From Staphylococcus hyicus (GTDB lineage Bacteria; Bacillota; Bacilli; Staphylococcales; Staphylococcaceae): 64,000 nt of DNA. Both the position numbers and the translations under genes were made by a program. Location of the stretch: contig NZ_CP008747.1 in assembly GCF_000816085.1 (NCBI RefSeq), positions 62,001 to 126,000 on the forward strand, in the 5' to 3' direction. Below the pieces are notes generated by a model. It had not been told where the DNA came from. It searched no databases and saw only the letters and a list, made by a program, of their open reading frames with translations. Position 1 is the stretch's first letter. Each line of letters begins with the position of its first letter. This document shows, in pieces, positions 47,884 to 57,815 of this stretch.

Positions 47884-47931
47884 ATACAATATATAGTGTC
47901 TTAGATTGTATGTAGACACAATATATAGAAA
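47884..47931 (+). promoter_or_regulatory. Tandem NrdR boxes upstream of nrdDG
   Basis: ATACAATATATAGTGT (47884-47899) and ACACAATATATAGAAA (47916-47931) both fit the NrdR box core ACAxTATAT. They are offset by 32 bp, about three helical turns, as is typical for NrdR pairs. They lie just ahead of the nrdD ribosome-binding site. Confidence 0.75.
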
Positions 47932-47942
47932 GGGTTGATGTT

Positions 47943-49805
47943 ATGAAACAATTGGAACGGGCTTTACAAGGACTCATCACGAAAGATCCAACAGTCGTGA
48001 ATGAGAATGCGAATAAAGATAGTAACACGTTTTCAACGATGCGCGATTTGACAGCGGGGGTCGTGTCAAAGTCTTATGCATTAGAACATTTATTACCGAA
48101 ACGTGTGGCAGAAGCACATATAAATGGTGACATTCATTTTCATGATTTAGACTACCATCCATTTCAACCATTAACAAATTGTTGTCTCATTGACGCCAAA
48201 TCGATGTTACAACATGGCTTTGAAATTGGAAATGCGAATGTGACATCTCCAAAATCGATTCAAACCGCGACGGCACAACTGGTTCAAATCATCGCGAATG
48301 TTTCAAGTAGTCAGTACGGGGGCTGTACAGTTGACCGCGTCGATGAATTGCTCAGTACATATGCACGTCATAACGAAACACATCATAGAAAAGTGGCAGC
48401 ACAATTTGTTAAAGACGATGCGATTGAAACATACGTTGACCAACAAGTGACCAAAGACATCGGTGATGCGATTGAAAGTTTAGAGTATGAAATTAATACG
48501 TTATATACGTCGAATGGACAGACGCCTTTTGTAACTTTAGGATTTGGGCTTGGAACGGATACATTGAGTCGTAAAATCCAACAAGCGATATTAAAAACGC
48601 GCATTAAAGGATTAGGTAAAACACGCATGACGGCGATTTTTCCCAAACTCGTTTTTTCAATTAAAAAAGGCGTGAATTTTAGTGAAAACGATCCGAATTA
48701 CGATATTAAGCAATTGGCACTCGAATGTTCAACAAAACGGATGTATCCGGATGTCTTAAATTATGAAGCATTAGTGAATATATTAGGTGATTTTAAAGCG
48801 CCTATGGGATGTCGCTCATTTTTACAAGCTTGGCGCGATGCTGAAGGCCATTTTGAAAATAATGGTCGTTGTAATTTAGGGGTTGTGACACTGAATTTAC
48901 CACGTATTGCGATAGAATCAAACGGTGACAAACTGGCTTTTTGGCAAATATTTCATGAACGTATGGATGTCCTACATGAAGCATTACTTTACCGCTTAGA
49001 ACGTGTGCTTCAAGCAACGCCAGAAAATGCGCCGATTTTATATAAGAGTGGGGCGTTTAAATATAAATTACAGCATAACGAACCCGTATCAGATGTGTTT
49101 AAACATCGTCGCGCTACAGTATCAATGGGATACATCGGCTTATATGAAGTGGCGACGGTCTTTTACGGTCCGGATTGGGAAACAAATCCTGAAGCCAAAG
49201 CCTTTACACTAGATATTTTAAAGGAAATGAAAGATTATCAACAAAAATGGACTGAAGATACGGATATTTGGTTTAGTATTTATAGCACGCCAAGTGAATC
49301 ATTAACTGACCGCTTTTGTCGATTAGATTTTGAAAAATTTGGTGCGATTCCGGACATTACAGATAAAGGTTATTATACAAATTCCTTTCATTATGATGTG
49401 CGAAAAGCTGTAACGCCTTTTGAGAAAATTGATTTTGAAAAAGACTATCCGTATTATGCAAGTGGTGGGTTTATTCACTATTGCGAATATCCAAAGTTAA
49501 ACCATAATTTAAAAGCGCTAGAAGCGGTATGGGATTATGCGTATGATAAAGTGGGCTATTTAGGAACGAATATTCCTATTGATCGTTGTTATGAATGTGG
49601 GTTTGAAGGAGATTTTGAAACGACAGCGCAAGGTTATACGTGTCCACATTGCGGTAATAGTGACCCTAAAACGATTGATGTGGTCAAACGGACATGTGGG
49701 TATTTAGGTAATCCTGTTCAACGACCTGTCATTGAAGGACGTCAAAAAGAAATTAGTGCTCGGGTGAAACATATGAAAGATGGCAAAGATCATGACCGTT
49801 CTTGA
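47943..49805 (+). CDS. nrdD: Anaerobic ribonucleoside-triphosphate reductase NrdD
   Basis: 620 residues, class III ribonucleotide reductase catalytic subunit. C-terminal zinc ribbon CYECGF…CPHCGN, then the glycyl-radical motif RTCGYLGNP. Mid-protein Cys residues in QYGGCTVDR and APMGCRSF are candidates for the thiyl residue. It reduces NTPs to dNTPs during anaerobic growth. Length matches S. aureus NrdD. Two NrdR boxes precede it and nrdG overlaps its 3' end. Confidence 0.97.
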   Translation: MKQLERALQGLITKDPTVVNENANKDSNTFSTMRDLTAGVVSKSYALEHLLPKRVAEAHINGDIHFHDLDYHPFQPLTNCCLIDAKSMLQHGFEIGNANVTSPKSIQTATAQLVQIIANVSSSQYGGCTVDRVDELLSTYARHNETHHRKVAAQFVKDDAIETYVDQQVTKDIGDAIESLEYEINTLYTSNGQTPFVTLGFGLGTDTLSRKIQQAILKTRIKGLGKTRMTAIFPKLVFSIKKGVNFSENDPNYDIKQLALECSTKRMYPDVLNYEALVNILGDFKAPMGCRSFLQAWRDAEGHFENNGRCNLGVVTLNLPRIAIESNGDKLAFWQIFHERMDVLHEALLYRLERVLQATPENAPILYKSGAFKYKLQHNEPVSDVFKHRRATVSMGYIGLYEVATVFYGPDWETNPEAKAFTLDILKEMKDYQQKWTEDTDIWFSIYSTPSESLTDRFCRLDFEKFGAIPDITDKGYYTNSFHYDVRKAVTPFEKIDFEKDYPYYASGGFIHYCEYPKLNHNLKALEAVWDYAYDKVGYLGTNIPIDRCYECGFEGDFETTAQGYTCPHCGNSDPKTIDVVKRTCGYLGNPVQRPVIEGRQKEISARVKHMKDGKDHDRS

Positions 49806-50325
49806 TATTGTAGATGGACAAGGATACATTGCGAAAATCGAACAACATAGCTTTGTCGATGGAGAAGGGGTACGCGTAAGTCTGTATGTGTCAGGGTGCC
49901 CATTTCAATGTGAAGGCTGTTATAACGTTGCAGCTCAAAAATTTAATTATGGTGAAACTTTTTCTGACGCGATTTTAGAAGAAATTTTGACCTACTGCGA
50001 ACCCGATTACATTTCAGGCCTGAGTATTTTAGGTGGGGAGCCATTTTGTAATATTGATATTACGTTAAAAGTGGCGCGTGCGTTTCGTGAAAAATTTGGA
50101 CATCGTAAAACATTATGGGTCTGGACGGGGTTCCTATTCGAATATTTGAAAAATGATACAGGTCCAAGACATCAATTATTGTCCCTTACCGATGTGTTGG
50201 TCGACGGATTATTTATACAATCATTATATCAACCTAATTTAGCGTATAAAGGCTCACTCAATCAGCGCGTCATCGATGTACGGAAATCTTTGGAAAACCA
50301 ACGCATAGCGATATATATTGAATAA
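49780..50325 (+). CDS. nrdG: Anaerobic ribonucleotide reductase activating protein NrdG
   Basis: Radical-SAM activase of about 178-181 residues. The 4Fe-4S motif is SGCPFQCEGCY (CxxxCxxC), followed by SILGGEPF. It generates the glycyl radical on NrdD. It overlaps the end of nrdD by 26 bases. The ATG at 49792 (MTVLDIVDG) is an equally good start and neither has a clear ribosome-binding site, as expected for a coupled gene. Confidence 0.95.
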   Translation: MAKIMTVLDIVDGQGYIAKIEQHSFVDGEGVRVSLYVSGCPFQCEGCYNVAAQKFNYGETFSDAILEEILTYCEPDYISGLSILGGEPFCNIDITLKVARAFREKFGHRKTLWVWTGFLFEYLKNDTGPRHQLLSLTDVLVDGLFIQSLYQPNLAYKGSLNQRVIDVRKSLENQRIAIYIE

Positions 50326-50354
50326 TATAAAATAATATAAAAGGAGAGATTTTT

Positions 50355-50522
50355 ATGAAAAGAGAATATTTGACATTATTATTAGGTATATTGTTTATCG
50401 TTGGCGCAGTAGTGTTTACCGTGAAACAATCATGGTTATTCAGTATTATTTTTCTCATTGTAGGTATCGTGTATGTCTTTAGATTTATTAAAATGAGTAA
50501 GGATAGCGGGTCGCGTTACTGA
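50355..50522 (+). CDS. Small two-span membrane protein (55 aa)
   Basis: ATG at 50355 after AAGGAGAG gives 55 residues: two hydrophobic helices (LTLLLGILFIVGAVVF and WLFSIIFLIVGIVYVF) separated by TVKQS, and a basic/polar tail. It lies 30 bases after nrdG on the same strand and may share its transcript. Function unknown. Confidence 0.65.
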   Translation: MKREYLTLLLGILFIVGAVVFTVKQSWLFSIIFLIVGIVYVFRFIKMSKDSGSRY

Positions 50523-50932
50523 TAGAAGGCATCAAACTATATGAGCTGTACACCGACTATGCATGAAATTTCCTGGGTTATATTTTTAGTCATAACGTTG
50601 CCATTTCAAATGTGCTCAAGATAAAAATGATGACTTTTTGACATGAATAACGTTAAAACAGGCTATCGTTACGAGGGGGGGCTCTGTAACGATAGCACTG
50701 CTTTTTAAAACATTATCAATTTATATTTATATTAGAAGTTTATTCATACACTTAAATTGTTTGATTTGTGAATATCAAGCAACAGTTCCAGTGTGCTATC
50801 ACTTGTTCTTTGTTTCTTACATGTGATTGATGTGTATTAAAAGGTGTTGCTGAGTATACCTTGTAAATGTGCCAATCAAGGGGGCAACTTGATAGCATGG
50901 CACTGCTTTACGGTATGGTTTAAGTCTTGATC
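50523..50932. other. Intergenic region between nrdG operon and the first SSL gene
   Basis: Contains a hairpin at 50662-50696 (annotated separately). Another short inverted segment near 50876-50895 (ATCAAG…CTTGAT) could end the SSL transcript. No gene seen. Confidence 0.4.
50662..50703. terminator. Terminator-like hairpin downstream of nrdDG
   Basis: GCTATCGTTAC (50662-50672) pairs perfectly with GTAACGATAGC (50686-50696), with a G-rich loop and CTTTTT about five bases later. Confidence 0.6.
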
Positions 50933-51646
50933 TTACATTGTGACTAGAATTTTTTTGATTTTAGTTGGATCAATGACAACACCCATACGGTGTTCTTCTA
51001 AAACTCTGTTTAATTGGAATGTGTAGTAGTCATTCTTTTTGTCAGTATCCATTACAACTCGAATTTTACCGTTGCTGAGACCATTTTCATATAAACCGTA
51101 TTGCTGAATCAATAATTTTTTGATTTTAAAATCTAATTCTTTCAGCGAAATTTGTTCTTTAGAAATAAGGTATGGGAATGAACCTAATAAAGCAGGTTTA
51201 CCATTCGCGCCTTTTTTCGCCACGGTAATTGAAGGGCTTGCGACATAATCAAAATATTGCGCTTTATTAGTCTTCGTAATACCGCCAGTCGTTTTAACGA
51301 TTTTACTATTAGGATTATTTTCGTTTACAACGAATACATCAACACCTGTTAAATTCGCAGTGTAAAGATCTTGATCAATGCCTTTAAGTTTAATCGCTGT
51401 TGTTTTTGTATTGTCTTTAACGACAACCACATTTTCACGCTTAGGTGCTGCATAAGCGTTTACGTTACGTAATTCTGTATAACCATTTGAGTAATACGCT
51501 TTAACTTTTTCGAAAGCTGTCTCTTTACTTTGTGTAGTTTCTGCTTTTGGCGTTGCTGCACTTACAGATTGAGCGTTTGTTGTCATAATTCCTGTTGTTA
51601 AAATTCCTAATGCTAAACTTGCTTTAGCAATTGTAGATAATTTCAT
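50933..51646 (-). CDS. Staphylococcal superantigen-like (SSL) exotoxin, paralog 1
   Basis: 237 residues. Signal peptide about 1-31 (MKLSTIAKASLALGILTTGI… SVSAA), then the two-domain SSL fold: an OB-fold (VDVFVVNENN, GGITKTN) and a beta-grasp domain with the family signature ISLKELDFKIKKLLIQQYG and LYENG. SSLs lack superantigen activity and bind host immune factors such as IgA, C5, PSGL-1 or TLR2. Which ligand this one binds cannot be read. First of three adjacent SSL genes on the minus strand; a SaeR-like repeat lies about 100 bases upstream. Confidence 0.9.
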   Translation of the reverse strand: MKLSTIAKASLALGILTTGIMTTNAQSVSAATPKAETTQSKETAFEKVKAYYSNGYTELRNVNAYAAPKRENVVVVKDNTKTTAIKLKGIDQDLYTANLTGVDVFVVNENNPNSKIVKTTGGITKTNKAQYFDYVASPSITVAKKGANGKPALLGSFPYLISKEQISLKELDFKIKKLLIQQYGLYENGLSNGKIRVVMDTDKKNDYYTFQLNRVLEEHRMGVVIDPTKIKKILVTM

Positions 51647-51744
51647 ATTCTTAGCTCCTTTATGTTGTACAAAGTGATAGTAAATGGAAAACTTAAAATA
51701 CGACCAATCCCCTTTAGTATAAGCGAGGACTTTAATTTTTAAAA

Positions 51745-51760
51745 TTAAATAACGTTTAAC
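51745..51760 (-). promoter_or_regulatory. SaeR-like direct repeat upstream of SSL paralog 1
   Basis: Plus strand TTAAA-N6-TTAAC, i.e. GTTAA-N6-TTTAA toward the gene: one mismatch from GTTAA-N6-GTTAA. A TATACT-like -10 lies near 51716-51721 downstream on the minus strand. ssl genes are SaeRS targets in S. aureus. Confidence 0.5.
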
Positions 51761-51850
51761 TATACATAACGTTTATTTAAATAATCTACTAATTATATAA
51801 AAAAGTTAGCTTATAGAACAATCACAGAGCGTGTGTGTAATGCTCTGAAA

Positions 51851-52561
51851 TTACAACTTGATATCGATTTTCTTTATATGGATATCGATATGCTCTATAT
51901 CTTCTGGACTAATTAACACGCCCATTCTTTTATACTGTAATGATTGCGTTAAATCGATCACGTGGCGTGTTCCATTTTTCATTTTTACGGTAATGTCTCC
52001 GTATTTATAGCCATTTTCATACAACTCAGCATTTTTAATAAGATTTTGTCTTAATTTAAAATCTAATTCTTTTAAAGTCAGTTGCTGTTTGTTTGAACTA
52101 ATATTATAGTGGTAATCCAATTGTGCTGTTTCAGTCGTTTTATATAATGAAACGGCAACTTTAGTGATCCAATTCGGATTGCTTGTAAAATTTGTTCTTG
52201 AAAGACCGCCCACGGAGTAGTGCACACGTTGATTGCCTTCTTCTTGAACAGTAAATACATCTAAATTATGTACTTTGCCATTCGCGTATGCATTTTTCTC
52301 ATCTCCAGATAACAAAATGTTTGTGAGACGGCCTTTTGATCTAAGAAAAGCTTTATTGCCTTTTTTAAATACAGATACTTTTTTATATTCATAATAAGGA
52401 CGTGAATAATACTCATGTAAGAATTTGTTTTCTGAATTAACAATTCTTGGACGTGCATCATCGTGATGCTCTGCTTGTGCATATTGTACGTTTGTTGTCA
52501 TGATTCCTGTTGTTAAAATACCAAGTGCCAATGCTGATTTAGCAATTGTAGATAATTTCAT
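51851..52561 (-). CDS. Staphylococcal superantigen-like (SSL) exotoxin, paralog 2
   Basis: 236 residues with a signal peptide nearly identical to its neighbours (MKLSTIAKSALALGILTTGI… YAQAE), then an OB-fold (LDVFTVQEEG, GGLSRTN) and the beta-grasp signature LTLKELDFKLRQNLI with LYENGYKYGDI. The true start is the ATG at 52561 behind AAAGGAG; an upstream in-frame ATG at 52627 only adds a non-signal extension. The mature part is strongly diverged from paralog 1. Secreted immune-evasion role by family; ligand unknown. Confidence 0.9.
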   Translation of the reverse strand: MKLSTIAKSALALGILTTGIMTTNVQYAQAEHHDDARPRIVNSENKFLHEYYSRPYYEYKKVSVFKKGNKAFLRSKGRLTNILLSGDEKNAYANGKVHNLDVFTVQEEGNQRVHYSVGGLSRTNFTSNPNWITKVAVSLYKTTETAQLDYHYNISSNKQQLTLKELDFKLRQNLIKNAELYENGYKYGDITVKMKNGTRHVIDLTQSLQYKRMGVLISPEDIEHIDIHIKKIDIKL

Positions 52562-52743
52562 ATTTTTAGCTCCTTTATGATAGGTCAAGTGATGCGCGGT
52601 ACGCATATGAATACTACGACCAATCACGCATCATGTGCCTTTATGAGAAAGTGTTTAAATAGCGTTACATTGAATGTACGTCACTATAAAAAATCCGATA
52701 AATTTAAAATGCGATAGTTGAAATACACGTGTGCGTGCCGGTT

Positions 52744-53430
52744 TTATGATTTCATTTCTACGTGAATATGATCAATTTGTGTGGCATCAATGACTGTGCC
52801 CATTTGAGACACAGGCAATTTATCGCTCAAATCAATGTCATGTCTTACATTATCTTTCATTCTAATAAAGATGTTGCCACGCTTGTAACCGTTAGCATAT
52901 AAACCATCATGTTCAACAAGTTGTTGTCTAAGTTTAAAATCCAACTCTTTTAAAGATACATTTTGTTTTTCAATTGATAAATGGACATCATCTGTGAAAA
53001 TGCCTGTATCATTGGATTTGCGTAATGAGATTTTAGGCGTGATAGGGCCATCTATCAGTGGTTTTGTGTTTTGTGTAATTCCACCGATAGATGGAAGTTT
53101 TGTATCATTGTATTCTTTTACGGCAAACACATCGATATTAGAAACTTGACCATTTTGAAATTGTTGTGCACTTTCAGGTATTGTAATATCAATAGTTTGA
53201 TTTCCATTTTTCACGACGAGAGATTTACCATTTTTCGTACCCGAAACATTATTAAATTCATAATAAGCTTGTTGATAATATGAATGTAATGAGGCAGTAT
53301 CGTTATTGATAATATGTACGCCAGAGTTAAAGCTTTCTGCAGCATTGGCTGATTGAGCATGTGTTGTTATGATTCCTGTTGTTAAAATACCTAAGGCTAA
53401 ACTTGATTTAGCGATTGTAGATAATTTCAT
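52744..53430 (-). CDS. Staphylococcal superantigen-like (SSL) exotoxin, paralog 3
   Basis: 228 residues: signal peptide (MKLSTIAKSSLALGILTTGI… SANAAE), OB-fold (IDVFAVKEYN, GGITQNT) and beta-grasp signature VSLKELDFKLRQQLVEHDG, LYANGYKRGNI. Ribosome-binding site AAAGGAG. A triple TTAAA/TTAAT repeat with 11-bp period lies about 100 bases upstream. Closest in wording to paralog 2. Confidence 0.9.
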   Translation of the reverse strand: MKLSTIAKSSLALGILTTGIITTHAQSANAAESFNSGVHIINNDTASLHSYYQQAYYEFNNVSGTKNGKSLVVKNGNQTIDITIPESAQQFQNGQVSNIDVFAVKEYNDTKLPSIGGITQNTKPLIDGPITPKISLRKSNDTGIFTDDVHLSIEKQNVSLKELDFKLRQQLVEHDGLYANGYKRGNIFIRMKDNVRHDIDLSDKLPVSQMGTVIDATQIDHIHVEMKS

Positions 53431-53524
53431 GTCTATTGCTCCTTTTATTTAAAATTATGATGATTATTGATTACGTAATACAAATCATTACTTTCATTAT
53501 AAGGAGGAGCATCATTTTATAGAA

Positions 53525-53551
53525 TTAAATACCAATTAATAACATGTTAAT
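53525..53551 (-). promoter_or_regulatory. Three-copy 11-bp-period repeat upstream of SSL paralog 3 (SaeR-like)
   Basis: TTAAA (53525), TTAAT (53536) and TTAAT (53547) on the plus strand, each 11 bp apart, i.e. (A/T)TTAA-N6 repeats toward the gene. Spacing matches SaeR half-sites but each lacks the consensus G. Confidence 0.35.
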
Positions 53552-53624
53552 AAGTTATAAAAGGTTAGTTGAGTGGTATTAATGAGAGTCCAAAAAGATG
53601 ATTGATAGAGTAACGGAGATAAAA

Positions 53625-53656
53625 AAACAACGACGTGTTTTCACATGTCGTTGTTT
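53625..53656 (-). terminator. Terminator of the PEPT-repeat adhesin gene
   Basis: AAACAACGACGTG pairs with CATGTCGTTGTTT (one G-U) around a six-base loop, with TTTTTTATC next on the minus strand. Confidence 0.85.
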
Positions 53657-53681
53657 CTTTTTTTCTTTACATTTTGAATAA

Positions 53682-56600
53682 TTATTTTTGTTGAGATGTA
53701 CGTTTTCTACGGATGAAAAACATTGCACCAAGCCCAGCAAGTAATGTGCCGATGAGGCCAGAATGAGTGCTTTCATGGCCTGTTTCTGGTAAAGCCGCTT
53801 TAGGAGAGGCTTGAGATTTATGGCTTACAGGTTTTACCATTTGAACGTGTACAGCATGGTGTGACTGAGTCATATGAGACATTGGCTCCGGAGTCGGCTC
53901 AGGCGTTGGTTCTGGAGTCGGCTCAGGCGTTGGTTCCGGAGTCGGCTCAGGCGTTGGTTCCGGAGTTGGCTCAGGCGTTGGTTCCGGAGTTGGCTCAGGC
54001 GTTGGTTCCGGAGTTGGCTCAGGCGTTGGCTCCGGAGTCGGCTCAGGCGTTGGTTCTGGAGTCGGCTCAGGCGTTGGTTCTGGAGTCGGCTCAGGCGTTG
54101 GTTCTGGAGTCGGCTCAGGCGTTGGTTCTGGAGTCGGCTCAGGTGTTGGTTCCGGAGTCGGCTCAGGCGTTGGTTCTGGAGTCGGCTCAGGTGTTGGTTC
54201 CGGAGTCGGCTCAGGCGTTGGTTCCGGAGTTGGCTCAGGTGTTGGTTCTGGAGTTGGCTCAGGTGTTGGTTCTGGAGTTGGCTCAGGTGTTGGTTCCGGA
54301 GTCGGCTCAACAGTAGGTTGATAGAACCCAGAGTCAACCGACATATTGTCTGCGTTATTAATCGTTACTTTAGTCGTCAATCCGTCAGAATCTAATTGAT
54401 TATCTCCAACGTTAGTTAGCGTAGGTTCAAAGCCTTCAGGTGTCGTAAATGTCACTGTGTACTCGCCATTTTCAAGATCATTGAAGACATATTTACCAGA
54501 AGCATCTGTTGTCGTTGTAACCGTCGTATCATCAGGCTTAGTGAGTGTTACGACAACACCTTCGATACCAACTTCATTTGAGTTTTGAATACCGTCTTTG
54601 TTTGAATCATTCCACACATAATCGCCTAAATTGTACTTTGCTGGAACAGGTGTTGGTTCAACCGTTGGCTGATAGAACCCAGAGTCAACTGACATATTAT
54701 CGGCGTTGTTAATCGTTACTTTAGTAGATAACCCGTCAGAATCTAATTGATTATCTCCAACGTTAGTTAGCGTAGGTTCAAAGCCCTCAGGTGTCGTAAA
54801 TGTTACTGTGTACTCGTCATTTTCAAGATCATTGAAGACATATTTACCAGAAGCATCTGTTGTCGTTGTGACCGTCGTACCATCAGGCTTAGTGAGTGTT
54901 ACGATAACGCCTTCGATACCGACTTCATTTGAGTTTTGAATGCCGTCTTTGTTAGAGTCATGCCACACATAGTCTCCTAAATTGTATGTCGCTGGAACAG
55001 GTGTTGGCTCAACAATAGGTTGATAGAAGCCAGAATCAACTGACATATTGTCTGCATTGTTGATCGTAGCTGACGTTGATAACCCATTTGAATCTAAACG
55101 GTAATCGTCAACATTTGTTAAAGTTGGTTCAAAGCCTTCAGGTTTCGTGAAAGTGATTGTGTACTCACCATTTTCAAGGCCTGTAAAAACGTACTTACCA
55201 GAAGCATCCGTCGTTGTCGTAACTGTTGTACCATCAGCTTTTGTCAATGTGACAGTCACACCTTCGATACCGACTTCATTTGAGTTTTGAATGCCGTCTT
55301 TGTTTGAGTCGTTCCACACATAATCGCCTAAATTGTAAGTTGCAGGTACAGGTGTTGGTTCTGGTGTCGGTTTATAAAAACCAGAATCAATGGTGAAATT
55401 ATCCGCGCCATCAATGGTTACTGGAACGCTTGTGCCATCTGAATCGTCAGTCGTATCAGTCCCTGCTTTCTCAACAGTCGGTACATAGCCATCAGGTGTG
55501 ACAAAGTCGACCGTATAAGTACCATTTTTTAGACCTGAAAATAAATAGTTACCATATTTATCAGTTACCGATGTTTTAACGACATATCCATTGCTGTCTC
55601 TTAGCGTAACGACTACACCTGAAATTGGTGTTTCGCCTGCATCTTGAATACCGTTTTGGTTTGAGTCTTCCCAAACGTAGTCACCTAGACTATACGTTTT
55701 AGCAACACCGTCACCAGATCCAGAACTTGTTTCTACTAAAAAGCCATTATCAAAATAATACTTAGCAGTATAATTATTTAAATCAGTGGCGATGAGTGTA
55801 GCGCGAGTAGATAAATCATTACTATGATTAGGATTAAATTGAGATTCCATAATGACAACATAAGGCGTATCAATACCACCAAAATTAACTTCTAAATTAC
55901 CATCAGAATTCATATAAATTCGTTTACTATCATAAAAACTTTGAGCTAAATCAGGATATCCGGTTGGATCAAAGTAATAACTATCTGTTAATTGGTTCGG
56001 ATCTGACACACGGTAAATATGCAATTTCGTTGTATCGTAATTAATAATGGCGTTGCTATTAGGTGTGTCAGTACCTAATAGCAAGCGTGCACCACTTAAA
56101 TCAACGTCTTTTGGATTGACATAAATCGTTTCTTTAAATGTGTTTGTTGTTTCAGTTCCATCTACACTTGTAATCATAGTATCGACGGATGCAGGGTAAA
56201 TCCCATAATCATGTTTGTCATAATTATACGTAATTTGTGTGTTATAAGTTTCACCCGCTAAGTTATAGCTTAAGTCATATGTCCCTGAGTTGAGCGCTGT
56301 TTTACGATCTGCAAATTGGGCAAGGTTAAAGCTACCTGAAATGTTTTCTTTATCATTCACCCAGTCCGTAAATGTGTACGTTAATGTTTTTGTTGTTGTG
56401 TCATATACACCATTTGCGACTACATAGCCTGCTGGAGAGTAAAGGTTGATAGGAAATTGGTTGTTGCTAGCAGAGAAATCGAGCTCACCATTGATGTTGG
56501 CATACGTTGGCATTTCAATTGTAAAATAATCGCCACCTTGAACTTTTCCATCAACTGTATAATTTGCCGTTAAACGGAAATTACCGCTTTGGTTTGGATC

Positions 56601-57260
56601 AATGGCTGTTTTAGATATTGTTGGATTTGTGACTGTGACTAAATTATTCACATTTGTACTCTTACCAGTTGCAGTCGCAAAAGTGGTCGTTGTAGGTTGT
56701 GACGTCAAACTTATTGAACGTAACGTCGGTGTTGGCTCTGCTGTTGTCGCAATAGTATCAGGACTGTTGTTAGACGTATCTGTAGTCGTACTGTCTAGTG
56801 ATGGGGCTGCTGTACTTTCAGCTGTTATTGTATTCACTGTTTCAGGTTGTGCTGACACTGTCGCTGTATCATTGATTGATGAAACTGATGTGTCAACAGA
56901 TGATGCGTTGTCCGTTGCAACAGGTGTACTATCTGTTGACGATGTAGCTTCAGACGTTGTGCTATCTGGTGTTGCTGTATTACTTGATGCAGTGTTTGTT
57001 GTGGCATCTGTTGTATTCGTTGTAGTGATATCAGATGTCGTAGCAGTATTTTCAGTTGGTGAATTGGATGTGTTTGTAGAATCTGTAACATTTGTATTTG
57101 ATGTTGTATTTGTTGCTGTCGCAGTATCTTCTGCTGCTTTAACATCATTATTCGTCCCAATTAATAATAATGTTCCTAATAAAATTGAAGCTGTTCCCAC
57201 TGTAAACTTGCGAATTCCATATTTGTTTTGTGTGTTCGGTAAAAAATCTAATTTTTTCAT
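53682..57260 (-). CDS. Sdr-like LPXTG adhesin with four SdrD-type B domains and a PEPT-repeat stalk
   Basis: 1192 residues. YSIRK-type signal ([16 protein letters not shown], about 14-29; cleavage near KAAE). A Thr/Ser-rich segment runs to about 180, then an Sdr/Clf-like A region to about 515 ([39 protein letters not shown]). Four B domains start near 519, 640, 757 and 873, each opening YxLGDYVW-x-DSN-x-x-GIQ. About 35 Pro-Glu-Pro-Thr units (985-1126) form the wall-spanning stalk where S. aureus Sdr proteins have Ser-Asp repeats. Sorting signal LPETG near 1156, a hydrophobic span and RRKR tail. Sortase A substrate, presumably an adhesin for fibrinogen or another host ligand; the ligand is unknown. 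Confidence 0.92.
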   Translation of the reverse strand: MKKLDFLPNTQNKYGIRKFTVGTASILLGTLLLIGTNNDVKAAEDTATATNTTSNTNVTDSTNTSNSPTENTATTSDITTTNTTDATTNTASSNTATPDSTTSEATSSTDSTPVATDNASSVDTSVSSINDTATVSAQPETVNTITAESTAAPSLDSTTTDTSNNSPDTIATTAEPTPTLRSISLTSQPTTTTFATATGKSTNVNNLVTVTNPTISKTAIDPNQSGNFRLTANYTVDGKVQGGDYFTIEMPTYANINGELDFSASNNQFPINLYSPAGYVVANGVYDTTTKTLTYTFTDWVNDKENISGSFNLAQFADRKTALNSGTYDLSYNLAGETYNTQITYNYDKHDYGIYPASVDTMITSVDGTETTNTFKETIYVNPKDVDLSGARLLLGTDTPNSNAIINYDTTKLHIYRVSDPNQLTDSYYFDPTGYPDLAQSFYDSKRIYMNSDGNLEVNFGGIDTPYVVIMESQFNPNHSNDLSTRATLIATDLNNYTAKYYFDNGFLVETSSGSGDGVAKTYSLGDYVWEDSNQNGIQDAGETPISGVVVTLRDSNGYVVKTSVTDKYGNYLFSGLKNGTYTVDFVTPDGYVPTVEKAGTDTTDDSDGTSVPVTIDGADNFTIDSGFYKPTPEPTPVPATYNLGDYVWNDSNKDGIQNSNEVGIEGVTVTLTKADGTTVTTTTDASGKYVFTGLENGEYTITFTKPEGFEPTLTNVDDYRLDSNGLSTSATINNADNMSVDSGFYQPIVEPTPVPATYNLGDYVWHDSNKDGIQNSNEVGIEGVIVTLTKPDGTTVTTTTDASGKYVFNDLENDEYTVTFTTPEGFEPTLTNVGDNQLDSDGLSTKVTINNADNMSVDSGFYQPTVEPTPVPAKYNLGDYVWNDSNKDGIQNSNEVGIEGVVVTLTKPDDTTVTTTTDASGKYVFNDLENGEYTVTFTTPEGFEPTLTNVGDNQLDSDGLTTKVTINNADNMSVDSGFYQPTVEPTPEPTPEPTPEPTPEPTPEPTPEPTPEPTPEPTPEPTPEPTPEPTPEPTPEPTPEPTPEPTPEPTPEPTPEPTPEPTPEPTPEPTPEPTPEPTPEPTPEPTPEPTPEPTPEPTPEPTPEPTPEPTPEPTPEPTPEPTPEPMSHMTQSHHAVHVQMVKPVSHKSQASPKAALPETGHESTHSGLIGTLLAGLGAMFFIRRKRTSQQK
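53883..54308. repeat. In-frame tandem repeat encoding (Pro-Glu-Pro-Thr)n
   Basis: 426 bases of a 12-base unit, mostly arranged as alternating 24-base pairs, giving about 35.5 copies of PEPT. Wobble positions differ among copies (GTC/GTT, CCG/CTG, GGC/GGT on the plus strand), so higher-order blocks can be told apart. Copy number probably varies between isolates by slippage or recombination. Confidence 0.95.
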
Positions 57261-57815
57261 TTTATTCCCCCGTAGTTCGTAAATAAAAATTAAGTATATT
57301 GCTCATTGTATAGTCTATATGATTTCGAGCTATATAAAATTTAAGGCGCTAAATGATACATAAAACATAATTAATATATTTAAACAAATGAGCAACGCTT
57401 AAATCAGTATATCAAACGATTGTAAAAATACAATCAATTTTTAAGGTTTTTAATATCTAATAAATTATTTAAGTTTCCAAACTGTCAAGACATGTATAGA
57501 CAACGCGCGTAGGACAAAGGATAGTGAGGATTTTAAAAGATGGGCGGTAGGGAGTGAGAAGTTAATAGATTATGTATTTGCATAATCTTTATATAAAAAA
57601 CAAAAAAATAAAGAGCTGTTTAAAGATAAAATAGCTATCTAAAAAGTTGTTATGACGGCATTTGTGGGCTATAGAGCGATATTATTATAAAAATAAAAAC
57701 TGATGTATCAATATTTTATGAATAAAATTTAGTTGACTATGCACAACTTTTGTTGTAGCAATATCGACACATATGAAAAGGGGGACACATCAGTGCCACC
57801 CTATAAACATTTTTA
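57261..57815. other. Intergenic region between the two Sdr-like genes
   Basis: AT-rich, contains the upstream region of the PEPT-repeat adhesin. ACTGATGT near 57700 and ACATCAGT near 57786 are complementary and could close a long-loop hairpin after the second adhesin gene. No gene or further element recognised. Confidence 0.4.

Noticed and set aside
53861..54395. Three long open frames (150-170 codons, both strands) across the PEPT repeat, e.g. an Arg/Trp-rich plus-strand frame
   Set aside because: A 12-base repeat unit lacking stops keeps several frames open. They have no start context, and the minus-strand adhesin frame is the real one.
56602..57282. 226-codon Val-rich plus-strand ORF opposite the adhesin N-terminus
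   Set aside because: Mirror of the Thr/Ser-rich coding region; no ribosome-binding site or family match.
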